From Amaranthus tricolor (taxonomy: Eukaryota; Streptophyta; Magnoliopsida; Caryophyllales; Amaranthaceae), in assembly GCF_026212465.1 (NCBI RefSeq), contig NC_080058.1:17949391-18013390 (forward strand): a stretch of 64,000 nt of DNA, read 5' to 3'. The notes beneath the pieces are model-generated. The model ran no database searches. It saw only the letters and a list, made by a program, of their open reading frames with translations, and was not told the DNA's origin. This document shows positions 11,724 to 23,504 of the stretch, piece by piece. Within the stretch, counting starts at the first letter, position 1. Every line of letters starts with the position of its first letter. The position numbers were made by a program, and so were the translations under genes.

Positions 11724-12598
11724 TGTTGTGTTTATGGTCTCCTTAGGTTCTTCTTGTGTATATATGCATGCTTTCATTGATTTCCTTTTTATTTTATTAC
11801 TTTTGTAATTTAGCTTACTATTTTCTTGATTTGATTTTGTTTTCAATGCCTTGAATCACATTCATGCACTTTTTGCTCTTCAATAGCTGACTTGATTTCA
11901 TTTTTGGCCATATTCATAAATTATGTATGATACCTTGGCAAGTTTGGATTATTTCTTCTAATTTTTTTATTTTCAATCCTGTGAACCTTGAGTTTTCAAA
12001 ACAATATTTGAGCATTGATTTGGTTTGTGGCACAGCCCTTGGGCATTTATGAACATATTTTAAACCTGTGAGTCATGATCGAGCCTCCTCCGCACATATC
12101 ACTTGTCTACTTATGAGATTGTGGATTTGTAGCGCACTAGGCATGACTTGAGGACTTGGGTTTAATGTGAATCTAGCTGTTTGTGTTAGACTATGCCTAT
12201 TTCTTCCCTTCGTACCTTTACCATTATTTCTTTCATTACTAATCATCCATCTTTACTTTCACACCTTTATACCTTCGAGCATACTAGTTAAGCTTACTAT
12301 GCATAATTTGATCATAATTTTAGCATTTCCTATTATCATTATCTTCTACATCCCTTTGTATCTTCTTAAATCTTATGTTATTTTGCAATATAAACTATAT
12401 TTTAGAGAATATAGAAGTTCTTAATAATTAAATTGAATTTCAATATGAATCAATACAGTTCCTATATATATACGTTTCGATTTCAAATTGCAATAAAAAA
12501 AATAATAAAAAAAAGAGATAAAGAAAGTAAGAAAGAAAGAATGATGATAAGTTAAATAAAGCTTTTTATTGTAGAAATGTCAAATTTTCCACTTGATC
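11724..12598 (+). mobile_element. 3' LTR of Athila element 1, first part
   Basis: The sequence starts TGTTGTG directly after the polypurine tract. It is AT-rich and non-coding, and is replaced at about 12599 by a copia LTR. The apparent continuation is at 18074-18992. The ORF-like stretch 12167-12424 is hydrophobic noise. Confidence 0.6.
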
Positions 12599-13714
12599 TA
12601 TAGAAATGGTTAGAGATGGTGGATAACAACAAGAGGGGGGTGAATTGTTGTTTGATAAGTTTAAGTATTTTTGCCCTGTTTTTGCGGAATTAAAACATAA
12701 ACTTGATGCTAAAAATAAGAAAGAGAAAATACAATTTTACGTGGAAACCTTCTAGCCCTAAATAGAAGGAAAAACCACGACCCCCCGGGATTTCAAAATT
12801 CTCTACTATGTTTTAGGCAATTAGTTACAATTACATAAAACAAATAAACAAAACTAGGCTAACTTCTATTTCTCCTTCTCCTTCTCCTTCCCTTCTCTTG
12901 CTTCACTCGAAGCTTCTCTCTTCTCCCCTAAACTTCTCCAAGTCTAGTTACAACAATTCTCAAAAAAAAAACCTTTACAAAGGACAAATTCCTAAGGATA
13001 AAATTAATGAGTTGCACAAGAAAATATTTTAAGTTAATTGGCAATTTTGGAGCAAAAATATTTCTTGTTAATTTTTGATCTCACGTATGGACACTCCTAC
13101 ACTCCCCAATCAGTTGAAAAATAAGTCCTTGTTATATAGGAGCTCATTTAGCTAGTAAAAGAAATAACTACCCACTACATCCTTATTTCTAAGATTAAGG
13201 AGAAGTAAGTGAATCTTGAATAGCAAGTAAATAGTCACGGTTACTTTTCTAAAAATAGTTAAGGTAGTTTTTCTTAATTAAACCCATATTGCAAGCCTAT
13301 TTATGTAGAGAAAAATCAAGAGAAGTTTTCTCCACTTTAGAAAGGAACGCTTATTTTTCTTTAAAAAATATTTGCCAATTAATTTATTAAAATAAATATT
13401 GCAACAAATTAGTTTTAACCAATACATCAACTAAAAATAAGTCTTCAGTCTTGGGAATAGAGCACTATCTCCATCAACAAGTATCGTCAGATCATTAAAC
13501 TTGGGAATAGTAGACCTCCTGTCTACATTTGACACCCTAAGTGATCTTCCTTATATAATTTCCTTGGATATATTTGACATATACACAGTTCATGGACCAA
13601 GTCTTAGGCACTATCAACGATCTTTATCAAGACCGGATATCGACCTGCACACAATCTCTAAAATACAGTCGTCTATATTAAGTTAGTCATCATCAAAACC
13701 TAAGAGAGCCAACA
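12599..13714 (-). mobile_element. 3' LTR of copia element 2
   Basis: The right end GAGAGCCAACA and the left region with caacaagaggggggtgaattg match the LTRs of copia element 1. Also shared are ttttacgtggaaacctt, ggaaaaaccacgaccccccg and the AAGCTTCTC cluster. The left terminus reads TATAGAAATG where TGTAGGAATG is expected. A polypurine tract (AAAAAGGGGGAATT on the minus strand, 13715-13728) adjoins the right end. Confidence 0.8.
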
Positions 13715-14349
13715 AATTCCCCCTTTTTATGATGACAAACTTATAAACAAACTTAAACGAAATATAGTAAAACTAATGTCATAGAACGCGCCAGAGATTA
13801 AAGCTACTCTACATAACTTAGCAAATTAAAATCATTACAATAGAATTTACCAAGTACATATGATAAAACAGATTACTCTAATAAAAGCATAATATTTTTA
13901 AATAATCCTAAAATTAAGATCAACATAAGTTAATAAATACTAAGATACTAAGTGCTAACTAAATAAGAGCTAAGCAATATAGTAACTGACGACTATGAAA
14001 CTAAGCCTAAGAAAAATTCTATCAGAGCATACATATCAATTTAAATATAACCAACAAAGCATAAAATTGATACTATAAACCAATTAGACCATAATTCCTA
14101 ATCAAAGCATTATACTACATTCCGTAGGCAAAATAATAAAGAAGAATTTGGAACTATGTCATACACCAAGCATACATCTTAAGTTTGTGTAATTATTCCC
14201 CCTTTTAACATCATTCAAAAAGGAGAGGAGTATGCAAACCACAACACTAACAATATATGTATAGCTAAAAGAAGGTAAAAGATGCAATCAAGTTCATGCA
14301 GTGAGCAAACGTCACAGACTATAGTAATAAGAGCAGTAGTGTTCAAAAA
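13715..14349 (-). other. Copia element 2 3' UTR and polypurine tract
   Basis: AT-rich non-coding sequence between the env-position ORF and the LTR, matching in layout 34600-35376 of copia element 1. No ORF is seen. Confidence 0.6.
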
Positions 14350-16165
14350 TCAAATTACAACATTGTACCCAGCTTGGTACATCAAAAACCAAAATAAAAG
14401 TGTTTGTTTATTTGATGGAGTAGCATAAGAAAAAGATAATAATGAGATGGATAAGGCACCAGGTTCTTCTTCTTCCACAAATTCGATGTTCACCTCCACT
14501 GTATCAAGCTCAGCACCTAGACGTGCCTCCATTTGAGTGAGCTGGTCAGGGATGGATGCAAAAGTGACACGAACTTCATCTTTAAAGGAATTGAACTGGG
14601 AATGAAGATCTTGGATTTTGTTGAGGACAGGGACTAAAATAGCTGCAGGAACTTAGGAAGGATTAAAGAAACCAGGAAAATCAAAACCTGTGAAGTGCGT
14701 GAAAGTGGTAAAGTAGGTGTGGTAGTTGTTGGTCGAGGTGAGGAAGGAATAGGTGGAGGTGGAGGTGATGTTATATGATGTGTAGGTGGCGTGGTTGGTT
14801 TCGATGAGGAAGGTGTAGTAGGTTGAGGCTCAAGGGTGGTGTGTGAGGAAGAGTCATGATCCAAACTAACTACTGGATGTTTTCCCTTGGATGCTAGCCT
14901 ACTACTTTTCCTTGGAGTCACAATGGGCTTCTTCTTCACAGACATCCGCACCTCCTCATCAGTAAATGCACCCTCTTCTTCCTTAGAGGCTTCCCCCTCA
15001 CTTAAGGCTTCCTCCTGTTCTCCTCGTTCCTGAACGTCTGCCTTTTCATGAGTGGCAGTGGGAATAGTGTCCTGGTCCTCCTTAGCAACCTTTTGATCCT
15101 CCTTTTCTTTTTCTTTTTCCTTTTCTTCATCTTTTTCTTCATCAGAATCCTCTTCCTCCTCATCCTCAATGGAAGCATCCTCCGGAATTCCCTTATTAGA
15201 TAATTTGAGGTGCAAATTAGTGAGACATTTTGCACCTATTTTGTTATTATAGCTTACGGGGAATTGCAGTCCTTCCAATGGAACTCCAAACTTTCTAAAA
15301 ATCCAAGTCAACAAGCCTCCATACCCTACCATGTACTTCTTCTCAATGCAATCAGCCAAGTGCGAAATCATAAGTGAAGGGAAATTGACTTTAATATGGT
15401 TAGCCAAGCAATAATTTAGTGTGGCATCCCTTAGATTTACTACACTACGCTTGGAGTAGCGTGGTAAAATAAATCGCCGGGCAATGTTGTAAAGTAGTTT
15501 GTGCAAGGGGGATAGTGTATTGTGACTTACCCTACCATTTTTTCTCATTAATCCCTAAAAATTTCAGCACTGTCTTCTCATTTATCCCAGAAAACACAAT
15601 CTTTGAACCGACATAACAATTGTCAAAACCAACAGCAAGAACCCCAAACCATTCGCCTCGCATCATACAATTAAATTCAATTTCAATCTCCTTGACTACA
15701 CTCGAACAAACCCCATTTTCAATAAAAAAAAAATTAGAAATAAACTCACGCATTAGGTTAGGATAAATTGGATTACAACAAAAATCAGACATTAAAGTTT
15801 GCCAATTTTGATTTTTAAGAATGGCGTGAAGTTGGGGAAAAGGAGTAGAATTATACCAATACTTGTTAAGGCCAAAACGGACATTTTTTTACCAACTTTA
15901 TCAGGACTGTTGGGATCAAAGTTCTACTTTTCTTTGAAGGCCTGGATGATGAGCCTCCTCCTTTTGGGGTTCTGTTAGGGCGTATAGAACCGGCATGCAT
16001 GGTCGATGAACTCGGTTGATTGGATGGTTTTGGTTAAGAGGTTGATGATGGTGGTGCATTGATCGATGGTGATGGGTGAATGACTTTTAGCAGCTATGGT
16101 TCAGTCGTTTTAGGGGTCTTCTTGCTCGATTTCTTGGTTGATTTTGTGGTTTTGGGATTTTTCAT
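14350..16165 (-). pseudogene. Env-position third ORF of copia element 2, frameshifted
   Basis: The product is homologous to the 558-residue ORF at 35377-37053. It starts near 16165 with a Lys/Pro-rich leader that has stops. 15792-15532 encodes CNPIYPNLMREFISNFFF and GSKIVFSGINEKTVLKFLGI. After a frameshift near 15540 it continues as LSPLHKLLYNIARRFILPR, FPSLMISHLADCIEKKYM, VGYGGLLTWIFRKFGVPLEG and IGAKCLTNLHLKLS. Then come an acidic Glu/Lys block, a Pro/Ser/Thr-rich stretch and, around 14530, the C-terminal ARLGAELDTVE. The core resembles the putative plant transposon protein domain; its function is unknown. Confidence 0.75.
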
Positions 16166-16860
16166 GGTTGGGTTAATGAAAAAGAGGAAGAAGGAGTATA
16201 GATGGTGAGTTAGTGAAATTGACGGTTTAGAAGGGATTATGGGTATTGAGTAGTTTAGGGAGTAGAAGTTGATGTGAGGGTTTAGTGTGATTGAGCGATG
16301 TGACGTGAAGGAGTGGAAGTGAGAGGAGTTATTTTATAAGGGTGTAAGGACGGTTATGGGAGAGTTACTCAAGGGATTTAATTTTGTTCATTTAATTAAT
16401 TTAAAGTGTGAACAAGGTGGATGATGAAGAGTTAGTGGGTAGGTTCATGGAATAGGCGGTTAGTAACAGTTTTTCGAAACAGTTTACTTGGTGTTGATCC
16501 GACTCCCACTATTTTAAATATTTTACGTTGACCATCTTAATTAATGAGTACTTGTGCTAGCAAATTTTCAAAACATAATGATGCTGGAATTTTTGAAAAT
16601 AAGATCGAAAATAAGATATTAAAATGTCCTCGTTTTCCTTTTTTTTTCTTTTTAATATGAGGACTATAACACATAGAACAAACAAATGCTGCTTTGGTCT
16701 GATCAGTTTAAACATGCATTCAAGAAAGCAACCATAGCATATACTTTAAATACTTGCATACATGAACCTTACAATGATTAATTTCTTAATCAGGATTTTT
16801 GTGGATGAATCAACCCTTCCAATTTTTATTTTTCTTTGAGAGGAATGCTTGTCATAAACT
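16166..16860 (-). other. Spacer between pol end and third ORF of copia element 2
   Basis: Non-coding AT-rich sequence in the position of 37054-37574 of copia element 1. Nothing else is seen. Confidence 0.6.
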
Positions 16861-18065
16861 TTAGTAGAGCTTGATCATTCCAACTTCCAGCCTCATCTTT
16901 TCATGTTTTTCCCTTGGAAGTGGTTTAGTCAAGATATCTGTTATTTGCTCATTAGTATTAATATGCTTAACTGATATAACTTTATTTTCCATATTATCCT
17001 TAAGAAAATGATGTCTTATATGAATATGTTTAACCCTAGAATGATGCACAGGATCTTTAGATATGAATACGGCACTAGTATTATCAAAATAAATAGGAAC
17101 ACATTCAAACTTATTACTAAAGTCTGTTAGCTATTGTTTGATCCAAGCATTTGGGAAAAACAAGTTGCTGCTGCCACATATTCTGTTTTCGCGATGCATA
17201 ATGCAACGTGTTTTGTTTCTTGGAACACCAAGACACTAAACAAGAGCCAAGGAATTATACCATACCTGAGGTGCTTATTCTGTTTACAAGATCTCTTGCA
17301 TAGTCTGCATCACTATAACCTTTCAAATCATGGACAACACTTTTTGGATAAAATAGGGACAAGTCATATGTTCCCTTCAAATATCTCAGAATTCTTTTCA
17401 CTGTTGTATGATGTGATTCTTTGGGATTTGATTGAAATCTAGCACACAAAGCAACACTAAACACAATATCGGGTCTACTAGTAGTTAGATATAATAAAGA
17501 TTTTATCATGCCTCTATACATAGTTTGATCAACATTAATACCATTCGTATCTTCATCTAATCTAACATTTGTAACCATCGGTGTGTGATTGTTTTTGCAT
17601 CATCTAAACCATATGTTTTAAGAAGTTCTTCTATTTGATGAATAAAAATTCCATTAGCCATTGTTTAATTTGCAAACCAAGGAAGAAATTTAATTCTCCC
17701 ATCTTACTCATTTCAAATTCAGCACTCATAAGATTAGCAAATTCTTTACATAGCAATTCATTGGTGGCACCAAAAATAATATCATCAACATAAATTTGTA
17801 CAACCAAAATATCAGAACCACTATTCTTGAAAAACAAGGTTTTATCAATTTTACCTCTAACAAAATCATTTTCAATCAAAAACTTTGATAATCTTCATAC
17901 CATTGCCTAGGAGCTTGTTTTAGCCCATAAAGAGCTTTATTAAGCTTATAGACATGATCAAGAAAAGAAGGATTTTCAAAGCCAGGGGGTTGTTCCGCAA
18001 AGACTTTATCATCAAGAAAATCATTCAAGAAAGCAAATTTCACATCCATTTAATATAACTTAAAA
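16861..18065 (-). pseudogene. Copia pol C-terminal fragment (RT and RNase H)
   Basis: 17879-17631 contains [22 protein letters not shown], with the catalytic YVDD of copia reverse transcriptase. 17578-17255 has MYRGMIKSLLYLTTSRPDIVF and [21 protein letters not shown] sequence, through RNase H (SDADYA). 17049-16861 is the C-terminus ([29 protein letters not shown]). The segments are in different frames. Upstream pol ends at about 18065, where the element is truncated. Confidence 0.85.
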
Positions 18066-18073
18066 TTCATGAA

Positions 18074-18992
18074 ACCACACCACCCCCACTTGTTTTGAAG
18101 GATATAAATAGAGAAGTGGAAGATGGAGCTAGGTATCTCAGATTTCACTCTTCATTTTGAGTAACTTTTATGTATTCTTCATAGATTAGCTTTCATTTCA
18201 ATTAAAAATTAGTATTTAGCAAATTTCTCTTTCAATTCAATTAAAAACATTCAATTTCCAATCACAATCTTAATTTCAACCCTTTATTGTAAAATTTTGC
18301 AATTTGGATTCTTCATCTATTGATGTATTATTATTGAAGCTTTTGGAAGGTATTAATTTGAATCATCAACAATTATCTTGTTCATCCTTAGATTGAACCC
18401 AAAAGAGTAAATTCTATCTTTTGCTTATATTGTTTTCAATTCATGTCACCTAGTTATCTTTGATTAATTGCTTTTAGTTTCATATATTCATGCTTGTAGT
18501 TCTTCAACTTATATTGCATTCATTTTTTTAGAGTACTCTAGTTTAATTCATTCATATATGGTTCTTGGCTTTTTTGCAATTTACAATCTCAATATGAGCA
18601 TGAGTGAGTAGTTTATTTTGGCTTAGGCTAGGCATTACCACCATGTATATAGTCTAAATTGCTTTCTTAACCTTTGGCCTGGTTGTGTTGTTTATGGTTT
18701 AAGATGAATTTTGCTATCATATGTAGTGTCGTTGAATTGAGGGCGAGAGTTGATTTTTAACAATAATCTATGATTAAAAATCAAGTCATCTCCATGAGAA
18801 TAGGTAGATGCTTTGATTGGAAATGTTGAATGTGTACTTCATATTATACGTTTTCGAACACACTAATCGATCGAGAAATTATTAACTTGACCCCCACTCC
18901 CTGTGGATTCGACCCATACTTGCCATCGTACTAAGCTACGCCGTGCACTTGCGGTATTACTATTGAAGGACCTAAAGTCCCGATCAACCATC
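18074..18992 (+). mobile_element. Athila-type LTR, second part
   Basis: It contains a TATA-like tataaata (18105), a leader-like region and, near its end, ccactccctgtggattcgaccc, which resembles the R/U5 end of Athila LTRs (compare ctacggttcgaccccctaat near 48305). It most likely completes the LTR interrupted at 12598. The right boundary is estimated; no duplicate of the left flank is identifiable. Confidence 0.5.
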
Positions 18993-19068
18993 TACCTCAA
19001 ATGTACCAAAGAATGTGCACTAACTTAAGTTAGAAATCATGTTAGGCAATGTAATTATTTTTACTATG

Positions 19069-20516
19069 TGTTGGACCTCTTGAGTTTTGATGATGACTAC
19101 ACTTTATTTAAGCGAACATGTTTTTAGAGATTGTGCAGGTCGATATTCGATTATGATTATGATCGTTGATAGTACCTATGCCTTAGCTTATGGAAACGTA
19201 CATGTCAAAATGTTTCAATTGATGTTAGGAGAAGTATATCGCTTGGGATGTAAAATGGAGACAGCAGATCTACTGTTCCCAAGTTGGATGTTCTAGCTAA
19301 ACTGAAGTCTGGAGACAGCACACTGTTCCTGAACTGGAGTCAGCCTACGTTGACTAAAAATTATGGTTATTATATTTTTAATTATTATTTTTAGTTAATG
19401 TATTTAATAAAATTAATTTGTTGCAGTAGTGATTTATTAAATTAATTGGCAAATCGTTTTTCTTAAATAAAATGAATTAACGTTTTTATTTTTAAGATCC
19501 TTTATTTTAGGATCTATTTTTAGTAAATCCAGGATTTGTTAAATATAGAACTAACTGATTTGAATTAGTCTTAGCTATCTTCTTAACTGGTTTTTATTCC
19601 TAAAAATTAGCAAGCAACCATTCCCACTAAGATTAACCGTTTCTATTAATAGCAAAAACGTTCCAGCAATTAGTACTGGAACAGGAACAGCTATTGAAGA
19701 AACTGCTGTTTGAAGGGAACAGAAGACAGCGGTTATTTCTGTCTGGTTTGACTTAGTCAAATAACCGTATGGCTGCATTATCCACATTACTCCCATGATC
19801 TTTTGATAATGGAATAATGGATTGGAATATTCCTTATTATTAGGGATTTTAGCTCTATAAATAAGAGACTCGGTTATTCATAAAAACTTGCCTTAGTATG
19901 AGCCATTAAATCATACGTAATTTTGGGAGAATTTTTACAAGAAAATTTTGTTTTTAAAATGCCAATTAATTTATAATATTTTCTTGTGCAACTCATTGAT
20001 TTTATTTTTAGAGAATTTTTATCCTTTGTAAGGGTTTTTGAGAAAATTTGTAATTAGACTCGGGTGAGTCTAAGGGGGAAATTAGATAGCTTTTAATGAA
20101 GCTAGAGAAGAGATTAGCTTTGAGTAAAGCTAAGGAGAAAGCTTCTAGTAAAGCTAGTGGTGAGAATTAGCTTTTAGTGAAGCTAAGTTTGTTGCTTTGA
20201 GTGAAGCAATTTAAGAGAGAAGAGTTGGCCTAGTTGATGCGCTTCGAGTGAAGTAAGATGTTTAATGTAATTGTAACGAGTTGCCTTAAACATAGTGGAG
20301 AATTTAGAAATCCCGAGGGGTCGTGGTTTTTCCTTCTATTTAGGCCTAGAAGGTTTCCACGTAAAAATCGTTTGTCTCTTTTAATTATTTCGCTCTAAGT
20401 TTAAGCTTTATTTATTTTATTCAATTCCGTAAAAACAGGGCAAAAACGCTTAAACTAGTAACAACAACAACTCACCCCCCCTCTTGTTGCTGTTCCCGTT
20501 CCTAATTGAGTCTACA
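19069..20516 (+). mobile_element. Copia (SIRE-like) solo LTR, perfect TSD CTATG
   Basis: The sequence begins TGTTGGACCTCTTGAG and ends CCTAATTGAGTCTACA, flanked on both sides by CTATG (19064-19068 and 20517-20521). Features shared with the LTRs of copia elements 1 and 2, in the opposite orientation, are the start (TGTTGG with TTTTGATGATGAC), the gtttccacgtaaaa and cgaggggtcgtggtttttcc phrases, and the C-rich end caccccccctcttgttg. No internal region is present, so it arose by LTR-LTR recombination. Confidence 0.92.
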
Positions 20517-20521
20517 CTATG

Positions 20522-23504
20522 TAATGACAGTTGCAACAACTTATCTATATTTTGCTATGTATTGATAGTGCAACAACTTATCTAATTATTTTGTAATTGG
20601 CAAACTAGTTACCTAAGATATGTAGCCTTAATCCTACTTGGATGATATTTTGTAAACCATAATGTTGATGCGATATGTATGTAAAGATAATTATTAATTA
20701 TGGAACGATTAAGTTTATTAGCTTGGGAAATAATATTTGAAGGGTCAATTGGCAACAAACGGAAAGTAAAGGTTGGATTATTAAAAACTTTTCAAAAGGT
20801 GGGATTAGTGGCAGGTAATGAAAAATAGGTTGGATTATTATAAAGAATGAAGAAGATGAGAGGTCCATTGTAACAGCTAATATCAACCTGATATAGCCGG
20901 TCATATTCTAAAGGGTTCATTGGCAACAAGCTGAAGAAAAAGGTTGGATTATTAAAAAAATTTCAAAATGTGGGATTATGGCAGGTAATGGGAAATAGGT
21001 TGGATTATTTACAATAATTTTTCCAATTTATTGCTCAAAGTATATTATATCTAATACTACTTTTGTTATGAGTTTTATTTATAATATTATTATTTTAATA
21101 TCGATTTAAAAATATGGTTGAATTTTAGAAAGAAATATTTATGATATTAATTTATGTTGCCACCAATTAATGTTAAAATGGTAATATGGCAAATGAGATT
21201 ACTATTGAATATTCTTGAGATATTTTTTTAAGATATGTACTTATTGAAACAATTTATGATCATAAAATGAAATGTTTAATATAGACTTGATTACGTGATT
21301 TTATGCTTATAGCTAACAATTAGAATATATTAAATAACTTAAAGTGAAACATGAGGAAAATGAAGATCTTATATTTATTGTGATTCAAGTATAAGGATGT
21401 TGAACAGGCTACCTGTTTGGTTAGTATAGCTGCTGACAGGTTTTATTTCAAATACTTTATAAGATGTCTGGTCTTCCTTTCATTTGTTGTGATCCAAGTA
21501 AGAGGGGTGTGCACACTGGGGTTACCAGAGACTACGCTACTGGTTTTAAATTATTTGAAATGACAACTTCTTGCTTAAGTAGGTATAGGGTAAAGTCTCG
21601 ACCTACTGGTGTTTTCATTCCCTCAAATTTATAATTGAAATATGTGATTGTCATTATTTAATATCAAATTAATTAAACAGTTTTCGTTCCCGACTTGGTA
21701 CTTTTTCTTCTTTTACAATGTTTCTAAAATTTGGATCTAATTATGGGGGTGTTACATCGTGAAACTTCCATTTGCGTTGTCACTGTTAAGTTGGCTTGAG
21801 TACGAAATTGATGGATTTGAATTTTTCTTCATCAAATTTTATCTTATTTTGTGCTTGTCTCTCAACCCTCTTGTTGTTGAGGTTGAACCTATATTATTGT
21901 TGATGATTGTTTCTTAACCTATAACCATAATCTTGTTATGGTTCTCCAATTGACTTCAAATTCTGCTGCTAATGTATTTATTGTGCCTTGCAAAGCTTTT
22001 CCTTTTTGTTAAAAGGTGAAAGTTTTTTTGCATTATTTGGATTCTTTGTGGTGTTGTTAGATTTTTTGAGTGAATCATGATTTGAGTTTAATTATTTTGA
22101 CTCCACACTATTTATTGTTGTTGATGTTGTTTTTTTTTTTCGTCATGATATGTTTCAATATGGTGCCTTTTTTAATTGGGAATTTGTGAAGTGTGCAAAT
22201 TTTGAATTTTGGTAATTTTTCAATAGTTTGAATTTTTTGATGGTTCGTTTGCAATTTGCGATAAAATTGGGTTCTATGATAAAATTCTGTAAATTGAAAT
22301 ATTATTTGTAAGCAATTCGGTGGCAAAGTATGAAATTATTGATGCATCACTTTTTTTTAATGTGTACGAATTTGAAGTCAACAAAAGAAAAAAAATCCGC
22401 AATCTCATGATTAGTAAAAAGTGCAACTACTTCGAAACAGTTGAAGAATTAAAAAGGCTATTGGAAATTAAATAATTGATCTATGCAATTTTCTGTAATT
22501 TTAGGATTATTTTCTTCCATTTTTAGGACTATTTTTCTGAATTTTTAGGAGTATTTTTATGTACACTAATTTATGATCAATAATATAATCAAAACTTTTA
22601 GATTTTCATTTAGTTTAGATCCTTTGAACAAGTATTTAGTATATCAACCTTTTGATTGTTTATTTGAAATTTAATTAATAGTAATACTTTTTAATATTTG
22701 ATTTAGCTAAATCTATTTTGTGGTTGGACTTGGTGTTTTACAGTGTAATCTTGTATAGTCTAGTTTGATTTAATAAAAATTTGTTTTAAATTTGAATAAA
22801 ATTTAAAAAATAAAAATAAAATTTGAATAAAATAAAAACAGAAGCTACAGTCTAGATAAGATCACATTCTAGTAACATGCAATGTTTTGGTGCCTTCATC
22901 ATGTGCTTAAGCATCGACGCATGAACTTTAACTTCCACATACTGAGTTAAAGAGGTAAACACCATTTGATTTACTACTATATATAACCTTTAGGAATAAC
23001 ATAAGGTCACTTTTTCTTTTTACAAGAAAAAGTCAGTTTCTAAATCCAACACGTTAAATCTAATTGTTTTATGGTAAATGTAATGCAATCTGTTGCTGAA
23101 GCAGTGTTTTCATCACCTTAGTACTTTGAAACAAACTGAGAGACCGCGCATCATGTTTATCGGGAGAGGTTCACATTCAATAACAGTCTCTTAGAAACCG
23201 AAACCAACATTTTCATCACCCTTCTTGAACGTAACACACAGCAAAAATGAGGGGAATAACGATAAGCTCACAATAACAGGAGATGGTCGCAGTAAGAAAC
23301 ACAAGATACTAAAAAGTAAAGCTATGTGAATCAGTACTGCTAATTCAAAAGTAGCGTATAGTACATTTGATCATTTCAGTTCAAACAACACTTGAATTTG
23401 CCGAAATCTATGGTGTTTCAGACAATGGCTCTAGTAAACGGTGTCAAAAACATTGAATAATGTTGTAGCCGGAAGCAACTACATACTTTAGTTTCAGCGA
23501 AAAG
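20522..23504. other. Spacer downstream of ASF1, no gene
   Basis: Apart from the tandem repeat at 20735-21030, I see only AT-rich non-coding sequence. The ASF1 3' UTR should occupy the last few hundred bases (below 23504), but no polyadenylation site can be fixed by eye. Confidence 0.5.
20735..21030 (+). repeat. Tandem duplicate of a dispersed repeat
   Basis: Two units start at about 20738 (aagggtcaattggcaacaa) and 20911 (aagggttcattggcaacaag). Each continues with aaggttggattattaaaaa, ttcaaaa, gtgggatta, ggcaggtaatg and aaataggttggattatt. A related single copy in reverse orientation is at about 3020-3180. There is no coding content; the family is not identified. Confidence 0.7.

Larger units (their letters stand above)
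12599..18073 (-). mobile_element. Copia element 2 (SIRE-like), truncated
   Basis: On the minus strand the order is pol end (18065-16861), env-position ORF (16165-14350), 3' UTR (14349-13715) and 3' LTR (13714-12599). Homology to copia element 1 (33350-43907) runs through all parts. It stops abruptly at about 18073, inside reverse transcriptase after the phrase taaaattcatgaa. The 5' half and 5' LTR are missing. It lies within what looks like the LTR of Athila element 1. Confidence 0.8.
4340..18992 (+). mobile_element. Athila-type Ty3/gypsy retrotransposon 1, 5'-truncated, nested
   Basis: The order gag (4340-5300), protease-RT-RNase H-integrase (5300-9204), spacer, third ORF (10106-11660), polypurine tract (11711-11723) and 3' LTR (from 11724) is the layout of Athila elements. 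No 5' LTR is seen. The third ORF is split by MITE B and the 3' LTR seems to be split by a truncated copia element (12599-18073), resuming at 18074. All reading frames carry stops and frameshifts, so the element is old and inactive. The right LTR end at about 18992 is an estimate. Confidence 0.8.

Noticed and set aside
11497..11746. Poly-Ile/Met ORFs on both strands
   Set aside because: They are other-frame readings of the (GAT)n tract that encodes an acidic tail in the Athila third ORF.
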